DNA of 64,000 nt from Methylovorus sp. MM2 (GCF_001648895.1 NZ_LXUF01000001.1:62001-126000), one strand, 5' to 3'. Positions 33,301-41,658 are shown, counted from the first letter of the stretch. Numbers and translations: made by a program. Notes: generated from the sequence alone by a model not told the origin.

Positions 33301-33518
33301 TAGGCGATACTTCATCGGACGTATATGGTAATGTAAGTATCAATGTTACTGGAACAGGAACTGGATTTGCTCCTCGATTTAATGAGTTCGTGGGTGGGAT
33401 TTATTTTGGTGGGGTTTGGCCTGCAGCAACTTATATTGATCTTAAATATAACGCAGCTAAAGATTATTTAATTGATCAGTATTACATTTGGACGATTAAT
33501 TCATTAAGACAACATTAG
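27360..33518 (+). CDS. Giant exported Rhs/YD-repeat protein with transglutaminase-like N-region and variable tip
   Basis: I place the start at ATG 27360 (2052 residues) because AGGGA lies seven bases upstream; an in-frame GTG exists at 27339. A signal peptide (ending NALA) is followed by a transglutaminase-like region (about 125-270) with LMVQLLRASGYTASYVVG, YHVWVKV and FDPAFK, but no Cys at the nucleophile position. From about 726 a Rhs N-terminal segment (DMARGNYLYEHTDMSV, then LTRQYSSG and GPFGKGWTHNYD) begins, then many YD repeats, then the Rhs core RYTGQQNLDGMGIYYYKARM, LGRFLQTDPIG, NLYAYASNNS (about 1807-1868). The last 184 residues are unrelated to the core and form the variable tip, where polymorphic toxins carry their effector. 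The lipoprotein gene begins 7 bp after the stop. Confidence 0.85.
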   Translation: MRKNQSILKNLKAIPTITRTLTSFVAFSVGIAMTNALAANEPNLANAEVTIEGQGTIVTKPGALVSFKQYEELQKVRTLPQNIYNSTLGTKSEKSAAIAASRVAFDNGPIAPSSITELARALRYDPDLIYAYVHDNIEFSPVWGIQKGALGAILDNQGTAADQASLMVQLLRASGYTASYVVGVINLSAQDVKELFAQENLNNCAAVNMLGMSQIPALISPFPACNDSPYISNTSIYHVWVKVNIDGTDYVFDPAFKKHQFKSGIDIGSLSGFDFTSYTNSAMIGATETPNYIQSINRTNIRNNLNTYASNFATWLRINKPTATLDDVIGGATIIPTSDTHLRQTSLPNQNFGESTFYWDELPNYLRVTIRMQLPGIDETLFMDDIYGKRLTVTYNASRQPIIKLDGAQVGTTGIAGAANTKQDINFTVLHNAYVENFANQNFQSSINVGGTYFIANSVGYVGRGLVQKFRMAAQDKLAQGVVSTDETVMGSSLGSLGALYSAQVATTIYTTGKIFNSQIALHHQVGIAGYANSTTYVDFAGTSASSISNSLDNSSWKASAYSITTHGSILESTAVNQALNSPAVSTVELIDRAVVLGQPVYDATSANYIAAVKPNLTGCNAAQLTYYQTLLDTPNRRLILPKSCSIVQGTFTGFGLFALTEYSDGHLGVGAIIHGGIFGGASTSLFAPASLAEYIGVYNVPSIWGELGFLAQLGLTNFNTINTYTDPIDMARGNYLYEHTDMSVGVGDQALALTRQYSSGINTIAGPFGKGWTHNYDSSASVGSDGFQGMGEDSALDAVGTLVEQKVAYEILKSDLTLPLNKMVMVTLGAKWFGDQLIDNTVLVNTGLKGELFVKLPDGTYNPPPGKSPRLTLNAGAYTYETVNREKSVYNLSTATNGANKIASYTTPSGLKVLYTYSGANLTSVKNSVGRTLTFTYVSNRITQIADGNSRTVKYAYDTTTGNANSGTLLKFTDSLVKDTTYQYAAGRMTKLFYPSFPFTPAALNTYDTLGRVQTQTNAVGGLYSYYFAGSRSEEVGPNGRSLVSYFDSLGNVTKSIDPLGRITLNTYDGQSRLVKKQAPEGNTIEYTYDDYPCANADMRCTQNVKTIVKTPKPGSSLAPISNSFTYESAFNKVATATDGRGNITTYTYTTFGSPLTVTSPTDSNGVAPLTTYAYTTFTPTATGFTTFPFNLQTGQTVKTTASNTVTNTTNYNTAALKFVPLSTVQDSGSGKLNITNTFTYDAVGNLTILDGPRADVTDTVTTTYDVARQPTQITDGLGKLTKLTYDADGRLTIQAKQIGTAWHVSCTTYSASGKPLKTWGAAQTALATTCSYPAPPVTVTDYTYDLLDRAATVTQNLPVSEGGNRVSQINYNLDDTVQSTMQGVGTPLEQTYAAYTYTLNGLRATIKDAKNNLITYTYDGFDRLAQTNYPDPTSPNVSSSTDYTQADYDANNNITSFRTRKGTSITQNWDNLNRLVERNYSNPADSLAFSYDLRGLKTLSKYTSATDSIVNTWDNVGRLKDTTTRGHAISYLYDAASNRIRTTWPDSYYTTTSFDALNRPLIIKENGSVNLVNYAYDDLSRRTTTTLGNSTSTGYLYDTQGGLASLEHNLSGTAEDVKFSYAYNQLQEIKSNYTSNSLYIHSSSPVTSTYIANGLNQYTEQTQNAANLSYGYDENGNLTSENANTLSYDEDSRLTGQSVGAATLSYDSESRLIKTIINGTETQLLYDGTRLVAEYDNAGALLKRYVHGSAVDEPVVSYDGTGTSNKNWYYANNQGSIVALANSSGTAIATYTYSAEGMPGGTSGGRFRYTGQQNLDGMGIYYYKARMYSYELGRFLQTDPIGIEDDMNLYAYASNNSINRGDSTGLAGIAFRNGFSGESYQVAGLSDVWSSVKSGTRSAWSMIDPPGPHQYSYSYNVCNGCDASVVSRTSNYYSVPFLDLDPPQGYMLLAGNNPINHGFDGTTWMNSTLPGHMFTGRVIGDTSSDVYGNVSINVTGTGTGFAPRFNEFVGGIYFGGVWPAATYIDLKYNAAKDYLIDQYYIWTINSLRQH

Positions 33519-33525
33519 GTATACG

Positions 33526-33948
33526 ATGATGATTAGATTTCTAATATTTGTAATTCTGGTACCTATAATTACAAGTTGTACCTCCGAAAGGCGGCCGCCC
33601 TTATATAGCCTGGAAGTTTATACTACTCATCAAACACGATATGAAGTGGTCGATTTGGTAAAGAAATTTGCACTAAGAGAAAATTTGATTCAATCAAATA
33701 ATTACGAATCCCCCTCCCCTACAGAAGCAAGCGTGTCAATAAACTTTGCAGATGCGCCACAAAAAAACGCTTGGTTATGGGTAAGTAATGAGAATTTAGT
33801 TAACAAAGAACATGTGCAGGTTTTCATTTTCAGACTTGCTAAAGATGAAACCTGTGATATTTGTAAGAAATTAGAATCAAGTGATGAAATGAAAGCGATT
33901 AAGGAAAAGTTTGAAATCCACAATGTTGTGAAAAATGGTAATTGGTGA
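33526..33948 (+). CDS. Small lipoprotein, candidate immunity protein for the Rhs tip
   Basis: The 140-residue protein starts MMIRFLIFVILVPIITSC; the lipobox ITSC makes Cys18 the likely lipidation site, so it is anchored in the envelope. The mature part is charged and contains WLWVSNENLV and CDICKKLES; I recognise no family. It lies 7 bp after the Rhs stop, where Rhs immunity genes are typically encoded. An envelope-located immunity protein would fit a toxin acting in the periplasm. That role is inference from position and size. Confidence 0.6.
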   Translation: MMIRFLIFVILVPIITSCTSERRPPLYSLEVYTTHQTRYEVVDLVKKFALRENLIQSNNYESPSPTEASVSINFADAPQKNAWLWVSNENLVNKEHVQVFIFRLAKDETCDICKKLESSDEMKAIKEKFEIHNVVKNGNW

Positions 33949-34021
33949 GCATTCTCAACTTATAGGATACGGATTTTAAAAAAATCCCAATCGTTGATTC
34001 AGATAATGTGAATACAATAGT

Positions 34022-34324
34022 ATGAATATTAAATTCATACAACTGTATGAAGACGTAGAGATGTATATAAAACATGCTTTGGGCATGTTCACAGATGAAT
34101 TTATAGCTATTACTTTTGGGAAAGTATTAAGAGATCTTCGGAAGTCTCAAGGAAAATCACAAGAAGTCTTGGGATTGGATGCTGGACTTGAGCGAACGTT
34201 TATTTCAATGTTGGAGTTGGGGCAACGAGGCCCTTCACTTGCAACTCAAGTAAAGCTTGCAGAAGGATTGAATATTTCTTTAAAAGAACTAATTGATATG
34301 TTCGAGACAGAATTATTAAAGTGA
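34022..34324 (+). CDS. XRE-family HTH transcriptional regulator
   Basis: A protein of up to 100 residues. The C-terminal 70 residues are a Cro/CI-type HTH: FGKVLRDLRKSQGKSQEVLG, then ERTFISMLELGQRGPSLAT and KLAEGLNISLKELI. The first ATG is at 34022, but the family core starts near ITFGKVL, so ATG 34085 (MFTDEF) is also plausible; neither has a strong ribosome-binding site. It follows the Rhs/lipoprotein pair in the same direction and may regulate it or be unrelated island cargo. Confidence 0.75.
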   Translation: MNIKFIQLYEDVEMYIKHALGMFTDEFIAITFGKVLRDLRKSQGKSQEVLGLDAGLERTFISMLELGQRGPSLATQVKLAEGLNISLKELIDMFETELLK

Positions 34325-34475
34325 AATGAACATGTCAGCACAATGGTTGATTGGATCGAAACCAATCTTCCACGCATCATGGAAGTAAGAGATGCGAGTG
34401 GATTACTAAAAGTTAAAGACCAATAACTGTTGATCTCTTAGTTATTATTAGTCTTTATTGGTTTTAGGTAACTCG
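34325..34475. other. Gap between HTH gene and trpS, likely island boundary
   Basis: Short frames only: 34343-34426 would encode 27 residues ending GLLKVKDQ, in the style of a protein C-terminus, possibly a relic. ACCAATAA (34419-34426) pairs with TTATTGGT (34455-34462) and could act as a weak terminator for trpS on the minus strand. If the attTn7 island ends before trpS, its left end should lie about here, but I see no clear TnsB-type sites. Confidence 0.35.
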
Positions 34476-35492
34476 TTAGTAGCTTGGCGAACGGCCAAGC
34501 ATAGCCTTAGTGACTTTCTCTAAGGTACGTTTCGCTGATATACGTGCCATTGCAGCGCCTTGAGCAAGTATCTCATCCAGTTTTTCTGGCTGGGCCAACA
34601 ATGTCTCATAAGTCTCACGAGGCTTTTCAAGATATACGGTGATAGCTTCTAGAAGTAGATTCTTGGCATCACCATAACCCATCTTACCTTTTACAAAGCT
34701 ACTACGCATGAATGCGATCTGATCAGCTGTAGCAAAATTCTGATAAAGCTGGAATATCGTAGATGTGTCTGGGTCTTTAGGCTCATTTGGTAATTTCGAA
34801 TCTGTGACGATGCGCATCACGGATTTCTTTAATTGCCCTGGTTCAGCAAAAATGGGAATGTAATTATCGTAACTCTTACTCATCTTACGACCATCAAGAC
34901 CCGGGATCGCATTAGCAGTTTCCTGAATGACAGGTTCTGGCATCGATAATATCTGTTTGTTATAGATGTGGTTAAAACTACCAGATATGTCGCGTGCAAA
35001 CTCTACATGTTGTTTCTGATCTTGCCCGACCGGAACAACGTCTGCGTTATAAAGCAGAATATCAGCTGCCATGAGCGTCGGATAAGTGAATAGCCCCATA
35101 TTAACCCCAGCATCTGGATCATCACCCTTCTCAGTGTTACGATCGACCACAGCTTTGTAAGCATGAGAACGATTCATCAGGCCTTTGCCTGTGACATTCA
35201 TCAATAGTGTAGATAGTGCATAGACCTCAGGGATATCAGACTGGCGGAATAATGCCGCCTTAGTGGTATCAAGTCCTAGTGCCAGAAATGTCGCCGCAAT
35301 CTCATAAGTGTTCCGATTAATGGCTTTACTATCACGTACAGCATTTAGCGCATGTAAGTCAGCAATAAACACATAAGCACGTTTTGCCTGACTAGATAAT
35401 TCAATGACAGGCTTCACTGCACCAACCATATTGCCTAGATGTGGTGTGCCAGTTGGTTTGATGCCAGTAAGAACGGTTTTTTCTGAGTACAT
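34476..35492 (-). CDS. trpS: Tryptophanyl-tRNA synthetase
   Basis: Class I synthetase charging tRNA-Trp. The 338-residue protein has the HIGH-equivalent TGTPHLGN (residues 14-21) and the KMSKS loop GRKMSKSYDNYIP near residue 201, with the TrpRS pattern of DQKQHVEFARDI between them. Length fits the compact bacterial type. It is the last gene of a minus-strand run (argS, SPOR, dsbA, SDR, trpS) and borders the accessory region. Confidence 0.98.
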   Translation of the reverse strand: MYSEKTVLTGIKPTGTPHLGNMVGAVKPVIELSSQAKRAYVFIADLHALNAVRDSKAINRNTYEIAATFLALGLDTTKAALFRQSDIPEVYALSTLLMNVTGKGLMNRSHAYKAVVDRNTEKGDDPDAGVNMGLFTYPTLMAADILLYNADVVPVGQDQKQHVEFARDISGSFNHIYNKQILSMPEPVIQETANAIPGLDGRKMSKSYDNYIPIFAEPGQLKKSVMRIVTDSKLPNEPKDPDTSTIFQLYQNFATADQIAFMRSSFVKGKMGYGDAKNLLLEAITVYLEKPRETYETLLAQPEKLDEILAQGAAMARISAKRTLEKVTKAMLGRSPSY

Positions 35493-35548
35493 TGTCTGGT
35501 TTCTTATACGATTTGACGGCTATTTTAGTGGAAGCAGATCAGTTTTTG

Positions 35549-36361
35549 TTATTCTGCTCTAGATTTATGTGGGGCATCTTTGGCTAACCAATCCCACCAT
35601 GCGGCTGGAAGTATATGCATGAGTCTTGCAATCACGCCCATTTGCCATGGGATCACGACAAACCGGCGCTTTGCCGCGATGGCTTTGGCGAATTTAGTGA
35701 CGGCAACATCTACATCCATTAGGAACGGCATTCTGTAGGTATTGATATCAGTCATTGGAGTACGAATATACCCTGGTGCGATAGTGGTAACTTGGATATT
35801 CGATTTGATCATCTCGACGCGTAAGCTTTCAAGATACTTGATCGCAGCTGCCTTAGATGCGCTGTAAGCACCTGCTCCGGGTAGGCCTCGTACACCAGCA
35901 ACACTTGCGATACCAACAAGCTGACCATGCCCTTGATTCTTCATGGCTTGGATAAAAGGTTGGAACGTGTGCACTAGCCCCAAGACATTGATCTCCATCA
36001 TCATCTTGAAAGCTTCAATATCCTCTTTGTATTCAGTCAGTGTGCCGCGACTAACGCCTGCATTACCGATGACGATATCAGGTACACCGAAGCGTTCTAT
36101 AAAATCCTTCGCCGCTTGATCCATCGCGATGGCATCTCTGACATCTAGAGGATAGATGACACAGTCTTTACCCAATTGATTTGCAAATGAGGTTAATTGA
36201 GCTTGTCGTCTAGCGACTAGCCCTAAGATGGCACCTTGTTTGGCATAGTAATCTGCCAATGCTTGGCCAATTCCACTGGAAGCACCAGTGATAAACACTT
36301 TTAAAGTAGAAACCCGCTGCGGATTTTGAGTCGACACAGCGGGTTTAAGGGTTTGGGTCAT
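35549..36361 (-). CDS. Short-chain dehydrogenase/reductase
   Basis: The 270-residue protein has the classical SDR pattern: cofactor loop TGASSGIG (residues 25-32), NAG in VIGNAGVSRG, catalytic Ser, and YSASK (Tyr near 165, Lys near 169). An Arg pair after the second strand (VARRQAQL) suggests NADP(H) preference, which is inference. Substrate unknown. It is 15 bp after dsbA and 56 bp before trpS. Confidence 0.88.
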   Translation of the reverse strand: MTQTLKPAVSTQNPQRVSTLKVFITGASSGIGQALADYYAKQGAILGLVARRQAQLTSFANQLGKDCVIYPLDVRDAIAMDQAAKDFIERFGVPDIVIGNAGVSRGTLTEYKEDIEAFKMMMEINVLGLVHTFQPFIQAMKNQGHGQLVGIASVAGVRGLPGAGAYSASKAAAIKYLESLRVEMIKSNIQVTTIAPGYIRTPMTDINTYRMPFLMDVDVAVTKFAKAIAAKRRFVVIPWQMGVIARLMHILPAAWWDWLAKDAPHKSRAE

Positions 36362-36376
36362 GCGAAAAAGTGGAGA

Positions 36377-37006
36377 TTACTTGATGCCTTTTTCGGCCTT
36401 AGCTTTGGCGATTAAGTAATCAGCAGTTTTCAACATCTCGTCATTGCCATTCGCCATGCTGCCGGATGTGATGTACTTACCATCGATCACCAAACTTGGT
36501 ACGCCAGTTGCGCCAGAAGCACGGAAAACTTGTACTGCGCGCATGACTTGGCTGTTGGTTGAGAAGGAGTTATAAGTATCTTTGACTTTTTGGCGATCGA
36601 GGCCACTTTGGGCAGTGATCCAGTCGATAGTCGCTGCTTCATCATTGGGTTTTAGCGCACGTTGTTTATGGATAGCGTCAAACAATGGCCCGTGCAGTTT
36701 TTCGAGTAGGCCAAGGGTTTCAAGGGTGAAATAAGCTTTTGCCATTGGTGCCCAATCTGGACGCGGCACACCCGGAACGCGTTTGAAATAGACATTCGCT
36801 GGTAGCTTTTTGACCCATGCAGCGAGTTGTGGCTCAAACTGGTAGCAATGAGGACAGCCATACCAGAAGATTTCCAAGACTTCGATCTTGGCTGGCGTAT
36901 CTGTTGGCATTACTTGTGCAACAGGGCTATATTCGTTGCCTGCTTGAGGGTCTGCCATGACATGCGTTGAAAGCAACAGCATCAAAGCGGCCAGAATTTT
37001 CTTCAT
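36377..37006 (-). CDS. dsbA: Periplasmic thiol:disulfide oxidoreductase DsbA
   Basis: Introduces disulfide bonds into exported proteins. The 209-residue precursor has a signal peptide (MKKILAALMLLLSTHVMA, residues 1-18), the active site CPHC at residues 51-54 in FWYGCPHCYQFEP, and the cis-Pro loop TGVPSLVIDGKY. The Pro-His dipeptide between the Cys residues is characteristic of DsbA. It lies in the argS-to-trpS run, 60 bp after the SPOR gene. Exported Cys-pair proteins elsewhere in the window (57569-58126) are possible clients. Confidence 0.94.
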   Translation of the reverse strand: MKKILAALMLLLSTHVMADPQAGNEYSPVAQVMPTDTPAKIEVLEIFWYGCPHCYQFEPQLAAWVKKLPANVYFKRVPGVPRPDWAPMAKAYFTLETLGLLEKLHGPLFDAIHKQRALKPNDEAATIDWITAQSGLDRQKVKDTYNSFSTNSQVMRAVQVFRASGATGVPSLVIDGKYITSGSMANGNDEMLKTADYLIAKAKAEKGIK

Positions 37007-37066
37007 GATATTGAGTCCTTATGTTCGTGGTTATTATTAAACGTCTCGGTTTGAATCTAGCCGACA

Positions 37067-37663
37067 CTATTGGTTCTGTATCGTGCTATTTACTTTAATT
37101 AAGTCCGTTGAAAAACCGTTCTTGGATAATTCGGCACGGGTCTTATTGATCTGATCGATATCTGCAAAGGGACCAACGCGTACACGATGCCATACGCCTT
37201 TATCAGGAATCGTCGCTGTCTGGACGATGGCTTCCATGCCTAACAATGCCAATTTGGCTTTCATGTTGTCAGCCTCTTGTTCCGTTTGGAATGCACCGGC
37301 CTGCAAAAAGTAGCTTTCTTTTGTTTCAGTTGCTTGTGCGGCATTCTGCTTGATCTCTTGCTCGGTTACCTGTTTCTCGCTACCCGGCAGAATGGTATAG
37401 AAATCAAAACGTGGTTTGTCTGTGCTATCTACTTGGGCATCTTTGGGGATAGCACTAGTATCAGGTTTTTCAAGAGGTACTTCCGTTGTGGCACCCGGCG
37501 TCACCTTGGCGACAAAAGGACTATCCGTGCCTTTGACCAATAAGGCGACACCAACCGAAATGCCTACACCGAGTAAAAGCCCAACCAGCAGGCCTGTGAT
37601 GAATGGGTTACCCTTGTTGTTACTGCTTGATCTCTGCGCAGTAGGTTTGTAATCTCGGCTCAC
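37067..37663 (-). CDS. SPOR-domain protein (FtsN-like)
   Basis: The 198-residue protein has a short basic cytoplasmic N-terminus (RDYKPTAQRSSSNNKG), one membrane segment (FITGLLVGLLLGVGISVGVALL, about 20-42), a Pro/Lys/Asp-rich periplasmic linker, and a C-terminal SPOR domain (YFLQAGAFQTEQEADNMKAK, then VWHRVRVGPFADIDQI), which binds denuded peptidoglycan at the septum. This is the architecture of FtsN; exact orthology is not shown. It is 23 bp downstream of argS, a common betaproteobacterial pairing. Confidence 0.88.
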   Translation of the reverse strand: MSRDYKPTAQRSSSNNKGNPFITGLLVGLLLGVGISVGVALLVKGTDSPFVAKVTPGATTEVPLEKPDTSAIPKDAQVDSTDKPRFDFYTILPGSEKQVTEQEIKQNAAQATETKESYFLQAGAFQTEQEADNMKAKLALLGMEAIVQTATIPDKGVWHRVRVGPFADIDQINKTRAELSKNGFSTDLIKVNSTIQNQ

Positions 37664-37686
37664 AATATTTCCTCTTTAAATAATGC

Positions 37687-39345
37687 TTACATTTTTTCTG
37701 GTGCGTTGACGCCCAGTAATTGCAATCCGTTTTTTAATACCTGTTGTGTAGCTTGAATCAGTGCCATGCGCGCGAGCTTAGTAGGCTCATCATCCACTAA
37801 AAATTGTTGAGCATTGTAATAGCTATGCAGGTCACTGGCTAAATCTTTTAGATAATTAGCAATCACATGCGGCGCTAGCTCATCTGCGGCATTACTGACT
37901 GTTTCAGGGAACTCCCCAAGCTTCTGCATTAACGCTGCTTCATGTGTCGTATCTAGCGGTTTTAGATCAACGGTTTTGAGGCTTTCGCTATCTCCCCCCC
38001 ATTGATTGAGTACGCTACAGATACGCGCATGCGCATATTGGATGTAGTAGACAGGATTATCGTTGGTTTGTGCCCGTGCCAGATCAATATCGAATACTAA
38101 TTGTGAGTCTGCACGTCTGGCGGCGAGGAAATAACGTGTGGCATCGCAGCCGACCTCTTCGATCAGGTCGCGCAACGTGACATAGCTGCCCGCTCTCTTG
38201 GAAAGCTTTACCTCTTCGCCCCCACGCATGACGGTTACCATCTGATGTAGTACGTAATCAGGCCAGCCTTTAGGGATATTAATATCTAGCGCCTGTAAGC
38301 CAGCGCGAACACGCGTGATGGTGCTGTGGTGGTCTGCACCCTGCTCGTTGATGACACGTTCAAAACCACGTTGCCATTTGTCCAGGTGATAAGCGACATC
38401 CGGCACAAAATAGGTATAACCACCATCGGTTTTGCGCATGACGCGGTCTTTGTCATCGCCAAAATCGGTGGTGCGCAACCAGAGCGCATCATCCAGCTCA
38501 TAAGTATGGCCGCTAGCGATCAGGTTCTGTACGGTCTTTTCAACTTTACCTTCTGAATATAAGGCAGACTCGAGCGAGAATACATCAAACTTGATCTGGA
38601 ATGCGCGAAGATCCAGATCCTGTTCATGGCGTAAGTAAGCCACTGCAAAGCGGCGGATAGACTCACTATCGTTTGCATCACCAGAGCCCGTGACTTGAAT
38701 GTCATCTGCAATGACCGTGTCTTTTGCCAAAAAGGCTTGCGCGACATCAGCGATATAATCGCCGCGGTAGCCATCTTCCGGCCAGTCTGCATCCTCAGGT
38801 GTTAAACCTTGGCAACGGGCTTGCACCGATTTTGTCAGGTTATCGATCTGTACGCCTGCATCGTTATAATAGAACTCACGGGTAACATTCCAGCCATTGG
38901 CATCCAGCAGGCGCGATAAACAGTCACCGACTGCTGCACCTCGACCATGACCTACGTGTAATGGGCCAGTGGGGTTGGCTGAAACGAATTCGACTTGTAC
39001 CTTGCGACCTTGGCCTTGGTTATTGTGGCCAAATTTATCGCCTTGGGTCTGGATATCGCCAACTACCGTGCTTTTGGCATGATTGCTCAAAAAGAAATTG
39101 ATGAATCCGGCGCCAGCGATCTCGACCTTCTCTACCAAAGTTGAGACGGGCAAAGCCTGAATCAACTGCTCGGCAATTGCGCGCGGGTTCTGGCGCAATG
39201 GTTTTGCCAGCATCATGGCTAAATTCGTGGAGAAATCACCGTGTTGTGCGGTTTTTGGCCGTTCGATCTGAATGGCGATATCTGAAGCATCCGCATGCAA
39301 GCATTTTGCGGCAGCTGCCAGTAATTCGGTAAGATGTGCTTTCAA
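37687..39345 (-). CDS. argS: Arginyl-tRNA synthetase
   Basis: Class I synthetase for tRNA-Arg. The 552-residue protein has the N-terminal additional domain, the HIGH motif in [17 protein letters not shown] near residue 124, and the C-terminal DALR helical bundle ([20 protein letters not shown], then LGVNAPEKM). There is no strong canonical [25 protein letters not shown] provides the loop with LSKR, normal for many ArgRS. It is divergent from priA, with 65 bp between the starts. Confidence 0.98.
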   Translation of the reverse strand: MKAHLTELLAAAAKCLHADASDIAIQIERPKTAQHGDFSTNLAMMLAKPLRQNPRAIAEQLIQALPVSTLVEKVEIAGAGFINFFLSNHAKSTVVGDIQTQGDKFGHNNQGQGRKVQVEFVSANPTGPLHVGHGRGAAVGDCLSRLLDANGWNVTREFYYNDAGVQIDNLTKSVQARCQGLTPEDADWPEDGYRGDYIADVAQAFLAKDTVIADDIQVTGSGDANDSESIRRFAVAYLRHEQDLDLRAFQIKFDVFSLESALYSEGKVEKTVQNLIASGHTYELDDALWLRTTDFGDDKDRVMRKTDGGYTYFVPDVAYHLDKWQRGFERVINEQGADHHSTITRVRAGLQALDINIPKGWPDYVLHQMVTVMRGGEEVKLSKRAGSYVTLRDLIEEVGCDATRYFLAARRADSQLVFDIDLARAQTNDNPVYYIQYAHARICSVLNQWGGDSESLKTVDLKPLDTTHEAALMQKLGEFPETVSNAADELAPHVIANYLKDLASDLHSYYNAQQFLVDDEPTKLARMALIQATQQVLKNGLQLLGVNAPEKM

Positions 39346-39410
39346 AGTAGAATCATGCTTAAAAAAACGTATTTTAACCTATTGATGGCAAGCGCTGAAA
39401 AGCAATTCTA

Positions 39411-41624
39411 ATGACCGCACAATCCCCGCAGCAGAATATTCTAAAAATCGCCCTCGATGTACCGATGGATCGTCTGTTTGACTATCTTGCAGGGGATTTT
39501 CATGTGGAGGTCGGTCAGCGCGTTGTCGTGCCTTTTGGCAGCCGTAAACGCGTGGGTGTAGTGATTGAAAAGTGCAATAGCACGGATATACCCAGTGGTA
39601 AGCTTAAAGCTGTTTTGTCAGCGTTTAATGATGAATATCCTTTGGATGCAGACACGTTCTCTTTGCTACGTTTCTGCGCGGACTATTATCAATATCCCTA
39701 TGGGCAAGCGCTGCTATCTGCATTGCCGACACGTTTGCGTCAAACTGAGCCAGCGGTATCCCGTAAACAATATGTTTATGCACTGACTGCCACCGGACTA
39801 AAAGTTGCCTTGGATGAAATACCCGCACGCCAAGTTGTGCAGCGTCGAATATTCTCGGCTTTATCTGAGCAGCATGAATGTGATGAGTCGGAGCTAAATG
39901 CACTCTCGGCAACTTGGCGAAAATCCATGCAGCTATTCATTGAAAAGAGTTGGGTTAGCCGCCGGGAGATATTGGCTGGCTTGCAGCAGGCCTCAGCAAG
40001 TTCAGCTGCTTTACCCGCGCTGAATGATGAGCAGGTTAACGCGCTTGATGCGATGCTAAAAGAGGCCGATATTTTCAAGCCCTGGCTGTTGCATGGCATC
40101 ACAGGTAGTGGAAAAACCGAAGTTTATATGCAGCTTATCCAACGCATACTGACGGATCATCATGGTCAAGTGCTGGTGCTGGTGCCTGAGATCAATCTCA
40201 CACCGCAGCTGGAATCTCGATTTCGTAGTCGATTACCTGAATTCCCACTCGTCAGTCTCCATAGCAACCTTGGCGAGAGTGAGCGCTTACAAAATTGGCA
40301 ACTTGCCCAATCTGGTGCTGCGCGTATCGTGATTGGCACCCGCCTTTCCGTATTTACGCCCTTGCCGCAGTTACGACTCATCATCGTGGATGAAGAACAC
40401 GATGGATCATATAAGCAGCAGGACGGCATGCGCTATCACGCCCGCGATATTGCATTGGTAAGGGCGCAGCGCGCTAAAGTGCCTATCGTGCTTGGTTCTG
40501 CTACCCCTGCTTTGGAAACTTGGCATAACGCAACAACAGGCCGATATGGTCACCTGACTTTAACTAACCGTGCGGTTGCACAATCACGTTTGCCAGACAT
40601 CCGGTGCATCGACGTCAGCCGTAGCGAGATGCAGGATGGATTGTCGCCCATATTGATCACCGCTATGCGCGAAAGATTGGTAAAAGGCGAGCAAAGCTTA
40701 TTGTTTATTAATCGCCGTGGCTATTCTCCCGTGTTGTTATGCAATGCTTGCCACTGGATTGCGCCGTGCATGCGCTGTAGTAGTCGATTAGTCGTGCATT
40801 TACGTCAAGGCCGCTTGCGCTGCCATCATTGCGGACATGAGCAAAAGATCGTGCCCCAATGCCCTAGTTGTGGCAATCCTGATCTACATCCGACAGGGCA
40901 CGGTACGCAAAGGCTCGAGCAAACATTAGCAGCGCTTATGCCAGAGGCTCGTATCTTAAGGGTTGATAGAGATAGTACGCGGCGTAAGCATGCACTCACT
41001 GACATGCTGGCGGCTGTGCATGCAGATGAGGTAGATATACTGGTTGGTACGCAGATGTTGGCTAAAGGGCATGACTTCCCTAACCTCACGCTGGTAGGGG
41101 TGATAGATACCGATAGTGCTTTATTTAGCCCGGATTTCCGTGCCGCAGAACGGCTTTTTGCACAATTGATGCAAGTGGCCGGTCGCGCTGGTCGAGCAGA
41201 TAAAGCGGGTGAGGTGTTGATACAGACCACTTTCCCCGAACATAATCTATTCAATGCATTGCGGGTACAGGATTACAAGGCCTATGCAGATGCCTTGTTA
41301 CAAGAGCGCGAGATGACACAGTTTCCGCCTTATGCATTTCTCGCTGTTATCAAAGCTGAATCTACCCATTACAGTGAGGCTCAGCAGTTTCTACAGCAAG
41401 CGGCAGATGCTGCAAGAGCTTTGAATCTGGATGTCATGGTCTATGACCCAATTCGCCCACAGATGGAACGGTTAAAAGGCATGGAACGCGTGCAGTTGCT
41501 ATTGCAGGCCAATAGCCGCCAGCCTTTACAGACCTTGCTGCGTAACTTGGTACCTAGTCTGCGTGAAAGTAAGCTGGGTGCCAAGATACGTTGGGCGGTC
41601 GATGTAGACCCACAAGAGTTCTAA
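39411..41624 (+). CDS. priA: Primosomal protein N' (replication restart helicase PriA)
   Basis: Restarts collapsed replication forks by loading DnaB. The 737-residue protein has the N-terminal 3'-DNA-binding domain (MDRLFDYLAGDFHVEVGQRV), helicase Walker A GITGSGKTEVY near 230, DEEH box VDEEHDGSYKQ near 326, and the paired zinc-binding Cys clusters (CNACHWIAPCMRCSS, then CHHCGHEQKIVPQCPSCG, about 445-485) inserted in the second helicase lobe. Length is typical. ATG 39411 gives the family start. Confidence 0.97.
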   Translation: MTAQSPQQNILKIALDVPMDRLFDYLAGDFHVEVGQRVVVPFGSRKRVGVVIEKCNSTDIPSGKLKAVLSAFNDEYPLDADTFSLLRFCADYYQYPYGQALLSALPTRLRQTEPAVSRKQYVYALTATGLKVALDEIPARQVVQRRIFSALSEQHECDESELNALSATWRKSMQLFIEKSWVSRREILAGLQQASASSAALPALNDEQVNALDAMLKEADIFKPWLLHGITGSGKTEVYMQLIQRILTDHHGQVLVLVPEINLTPQLESRFRSRLPEFPLVSLHSNLGESERLQNWQLAQSGAARIVIGTRLSVFTPLPQLRLIIVDEEHDGSYKQQDGMRYHARDIALVRAQRAKVPIVLGSATPALETWHNATTGRYGHLTLTNRAVAQSRLPDIRCIDVSRSEMQDGLSPILITAMRERLVKGEQSLLFINRRGYSPVLLCNACHWIAPCMRCSSRLVVHLRQGRLRCHHCGHEQKIVPQCPSCGNPDLHPTGHGTQRLEQTLAALMPEARILRVDRDSTRRKHALTDMLAAVHADEVDILVGTQMLAKGHDFPNLTLVGVIDTDSALFSPDFRAAERLFAQLMQVAGRAGRADKAGEVLIQTTFPEHNLFNALRVQDYKAYADALLQEREMTQFPPYAFLAVIKAESTHYSEAQQFLQQAADAARALNLDVMVYDPIRPQMERLKGMERVQLLLQANSRQPLQTLLRNLVPSLRESKLGAKIRWAVDVDPQEF

Positions 41625-41658
41625 TCTGGGGCTAATATTTTACGATTGGTGAATCATT

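Noticed and set aside
34326-34345. GCACA at 34338-34342 as the second copy of the Tn7-like target duplication
   Set aside because: The bases before it read ATGTCA, not the expected ...ACA end, and no TnsB-type repeats lie nearby. A 5-bp match in this span is expected by chance reasonably often.
34450-34462. CTTTATTGG near trpS as a left-end TnsB site
   Set aside because: It is a single site and part of an AT-rich inverted repeat that looks like a trpS terminator. No transposon terminus lies between it and the trpS stop 17 bp away.
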